DNA of 6,534 nucleotides, taken from NCBI GenBank assembly GCA_027483425.1, contig JAIXUR010000288.1, forward strand, positions 1 through 6,534, written 5' to 3'. Position 1 is the stretch's first letter. Every line of letters begins with the position of its first letter. The notes below the pieces were generated by a model, which worked only from the letters and a program-made list of their open reading frames with translations, ran no database searches and was not told where the DNA came from. Positions 4,493-6,534 of the stretch are shown here, one piece after another. Origin of the DNA: Cyanobacteriota bacterium. GTDB lineage: Bacteria > Cyanobacteriota > Cyanobacteriia > Phormidesmidales > Phormidesmidaceae. The position numbers and the translations under genes are program-made.

Positions 4493-6534
4493 ATGGCCAA
4501 GCGATCGCTCGAGGCCTCCCCCGCTGGTATCCAACGGGCTAAGCGTGCCTTTGCCCTCAAAGGATGGACCCAGGAAAACCTAGCCGGAGAGGTCAATCTC
4601 AAGACCCGTCAGCCCATTTGGCGTTTTTTCACCGGTCAGCCGGTCGATCGACAGGTCTTTATGGAGATTTGTCAGGTTCTGGACTTGGGTTGGCGAGAGG
4701 TGGCCGAGAACCCGCCCGACGATTTTCTTGACCCTGGGGAGCGGCTTGAATCGCGCCAACCAGCGGTTGATGACCTGGTGGCGGCGGTGCGATCGCAGCA
4801 CTACGACGCCATTCAGCACCAGTGCGGCATTTTGCAGCTGCTCGACATCAGCCACCCGGTCAACATTGACGACATCTATGTGGATGTCAATATTTTAGAG
4901 GCCGTTGCCAATCAGCAGTGGCTTGAGGTGGCCGACCTCAATAATCTGGAACTCACCGAGTTTAACCGGGTGGGGCTAGGGGCGGTTGACCTGCCCCAAA
5001 TGCCCAGCATGGAGGCGGTTAAAACCCATGGCAAACTGCGGGTGCTGGGTAAGCCGGGGGTGGGCAAGACCACTTTTTTACGCCATCTAGCGGTGCAGTG
5101 CAACAAAGGCGAGTTTGCCCGTGAGCAGGTGCCCATTTTTATGGCCCTGCGGGAGTTTGCCGAAGAGGCCAAACGCCAGGACGACTTTAGCCTGTTCAAT
5201 GCCATTCACCAGACCCTGCTCACCAGTGGCCCCATCGACTCCGCCCAGCTGGAAACGCTGCTCAACGAAGGGCGGGTGCTGGTGCTGATGGACGGCATGG
5301 ACGAAGTGCTAAACCAAGACATCACCGCCGTGATCAGAGAAATTCGCACCTTCTCAGACAAATATTACCGTAACCGGTTTGTGGTGTCCTGCCGTACCGC
5401 GTCTCAAAAGCTGGCTCTGCGGGGCTTTACCGATGTGGAAATTGCCCCCTTTAGCCAGGTTCAAATTGCCACCTTTGCCCATAAGTGGTTTGTGGCCCTG
5501 GGCAAACCCGAGACGACCTTAGGTCAGACCCAGGCGACTGAGTTTGTGCAGAAGCTTGAACTCCCCGAAAACTGGCAGTTTCGTCAGTTGGTAGTGACCC
5601 CCCTCTTTCTTCATTTGGCCTGCTGGGTGTTTCAGGGCGAGGGGCAGTTTCCCAGCAAGCGCACGGCTTTTTATAAGCAGGGCCTAGACCTGCTGCTGGG
5701 CAAATGGGATGAAACCAAAGGTGTGGAACGAGACGATATGTATCGTGGGTTTTTGCTGCCCCAAAAAATGAAGCTGCTGAGCCAACTGGCCGCTGTCACC
5801 TTTGAGCAGGGGCAATACTTCTTTGAGCAACGCACCATAGAGCGATACATCGAAGACTATCTGCAAAATTTGCCTGGGGCCAACCTAGAACCCGAAGAAC
5901 TGCAGCTGGAAAGCGAGGCTATATTGAGGGCGATCGAGGCCCAGCACGGGTTGCTGATTGAGCGGGCCCGAGGCATTTTTTCTTTTCCTTACCTGGCATT
6001 TCAAGAATATTTAACGGCGCGAAAAATTGTGGCTACCCACAACCTGCGGGCCCTAGAGCAGTCCTTGGGTGGGCTGGTCAGCCACATTACGGACCCCCAT
6101 TGGCACGAGGTATTTCTCTTGACCGCGGCCATGCTGCGCAGCGCCGACTCCCTGGTGCAGTTGATGAAGCAGGAGATTGATGCCCTGGTTGCCCAAGACC
6201 CCCACTTGCAAGAGTTTCTGATGTGGGCGAGCCAAAAATCTCGGACTATTCCGACGACACCCAAGCTGGCGACAACGCGGGCCTTTTACCTGGCCCTGGC
6301 CCAAGATTCGCCTACGGCCAAACAGTTTGCCCTGGCCAGTACCCTAGATCAGGGCATATTTTTAGATGCAGCCCTGGAAAACCTATTGACTGAGTTTGCC
6401 ACTGACCATAGCCAAGATTTTGCCTATGCAAAGGCCTGTAGTGAGGCGCTCAGCAACATTTTGGTGATCGTGCTGGATGCTGGGTTTTACAAGTCGATCC
6501 AACAGATTCAGGAGCAGTTGCCCACCTCTCATCA
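4493..6534 (+). CDS. HTH-NACHT STAND NTPase, 3' end outside window (partial)
   Basis: The frame is open from ATG 4493 to the window end: 680 residues with no stop. An in-frame TGA at 4478-4480 limits the start, and there is no Shine-Dalgarno. Residues 8-70 form an HTH-like domain (GWTQENLAGEV, then PIWRFFTGQPVDRQVFMEIC). A family-specific linker (95-175) precedes the NACHT ATPase: Walker A GKPGVGKT (186-193), Walker B LVLMDGMDE (263-271), a sensor-1-type segment VVSCR with R301, TPLFL (369-373), and the winged-helix end motif FPYLAFQEYLTAR (498-510), with Tyr500 where His is usual. Residues 585-677 resemble the C-terminal helical domain of bacterial NACHT conflict systems; the real C-terminus is missing. 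Such STAND proteins are nucleotide-driven switches that oligomerise on sensing a trigger. Several bacterial NACHT proteins defend against phage, so a defence role is inferred. Two HIP1 sites argue against very recent transfer from outside cyanobacteria. Confidence 0.92.
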   Translation, partial: MAKRSLEASPAGIQRAKRAFALKGWTQENLAGEVNLKTRQPIWRFFTGQPVDRQVFMEICQVLDLGWREVAENPPDDFLDPGERLESRQPAVDDLVAAVRSQHYDAIQHQCGILQLLDISHPVNIDDIYVDVNILEAVANQQWLEVADLNNLELTEFNRVGLGAVDLPQMPSMEAVKTHGKLRVLGKPGVGKTTFLRHLAVQCNKGEFAREQVPIFMALREFAEEAKRQDDFSLFNAIHQTLLTSGPIDSAQLETLLNEGRVLVLMDGMDEVLNQDITAVIREIRTFSDKYYRNRFVVSCRTASQKLALRGFTDVEIAPFSQVQIATFAHKWFVALGKPETTLGQTQATEFVQKLELPENWQFRQLVVTPLFLHLACWVFQGEGQFPSKRTAFYKQGLDLLLGKWDETKGVERDDMYRGFLLPQKMKLLSQLAAVTFEQGQYFFEQRTIERYIEDYLQNLPGANLEPEELQLESEAILRAIEAQHGLLIERARGIFSFPYLAFQEYLTARKIVATHNLRALEQSLGGLVSHITDPHWHEVFLLTAAMLRSADSLVQLMKQEIDALVAQDPHLQEFLMWASQKSRTIPTTPKLATTRAFYLALAQDSPTAKQFALASTLDQGIFLDAALENLLTEFATDHSQDFAYAKACSEALSNILVIVLDAGFYKSIQQIQEQLPTSH

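Larger units (their letters stand above)
751..4796. repeat. HIP1 octamers (GCGATCGC), six dispersed copies
   Basis: Perfect copies are at 751-758, 1609-1616, 3564-3571, 3655-3662, 4501-4508 and 4789-4796. All lie inside coding sequence: two in each of the three genes. This palindrome is a known signature over-represented in many cyanobacterial genomes, and it is the main taxonomic evidence here. The span given only brackets the six sites. Confidence 0.85.

Noticed and set aside
4493..6534. Possible frameshift or pseudogene because no stop is found
   Set aside because: Translation is continuous through all NACHT motifs in one frame. The missing stop is explained by the window edge.

Overview
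The window looks like chromosomal DNA from a cyanobacterium, probably a filamentous one of moderate-to-high GC. The main evidence is six perfect copies of the octamer GCGATCGC (HIP1, the cyanobacterial highly iterated palindrome) in 6.5 kb, where far less than one copy is expected by chance. The three proteins also read like cyanobacterial families: a GT4 glycosyltransferase, a GDE-type amylo-alpha-1,6-glucosidase and an HTH-NACHT NTPase. No exact genus or species can be assigned.

Layout. Bases 1-581 carry no credible gene and are rich in mobile-repeat debris: a large imperfect palindrome (12-85), a perfect 29-base palindrome (106-134), and a 134-base MITE-like element with 16-base terminal inverted repeats (332-465). 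A small dyad and a consensus -10 box (543-570) lie just before the first gene. Bases 582-1697 encode a GT4 glycosyltransferase. A 249-base spacer (1698-1946) holds several hairpins and direct ACGGT repeats. Bases 1947-4382 encode an 811-residue amylo-alpha-1,6-glucosidase (glycogen debranching enzyme type) with Asn-rich micro-repeats in its N-terminal domain. After a 110-base spacer, a NACHT-family STAND NTPase starts at 4493 and runs off the end of the window still open (680 residues visible).

All three genes are on the + strand. The glycosyltransferase and the debranching-type enzyme plausibly act in the same carbohydrate process, as one can build and the other trim a glucan or oligosaccharide, but their substrates cannot be read from sequence. 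The NACHT protein is a different kind of gene. It has the architecture of bacterial NACHT conflict/anti-phage proteins (N-terminal HTH-like domain, NACHT ATPase, C-terminal helical region) and is the best candidate here for an incompletely described system. In it, the histidine usual in the winged-helix motif after the NACHT core appears to be replaced by tyrosine.
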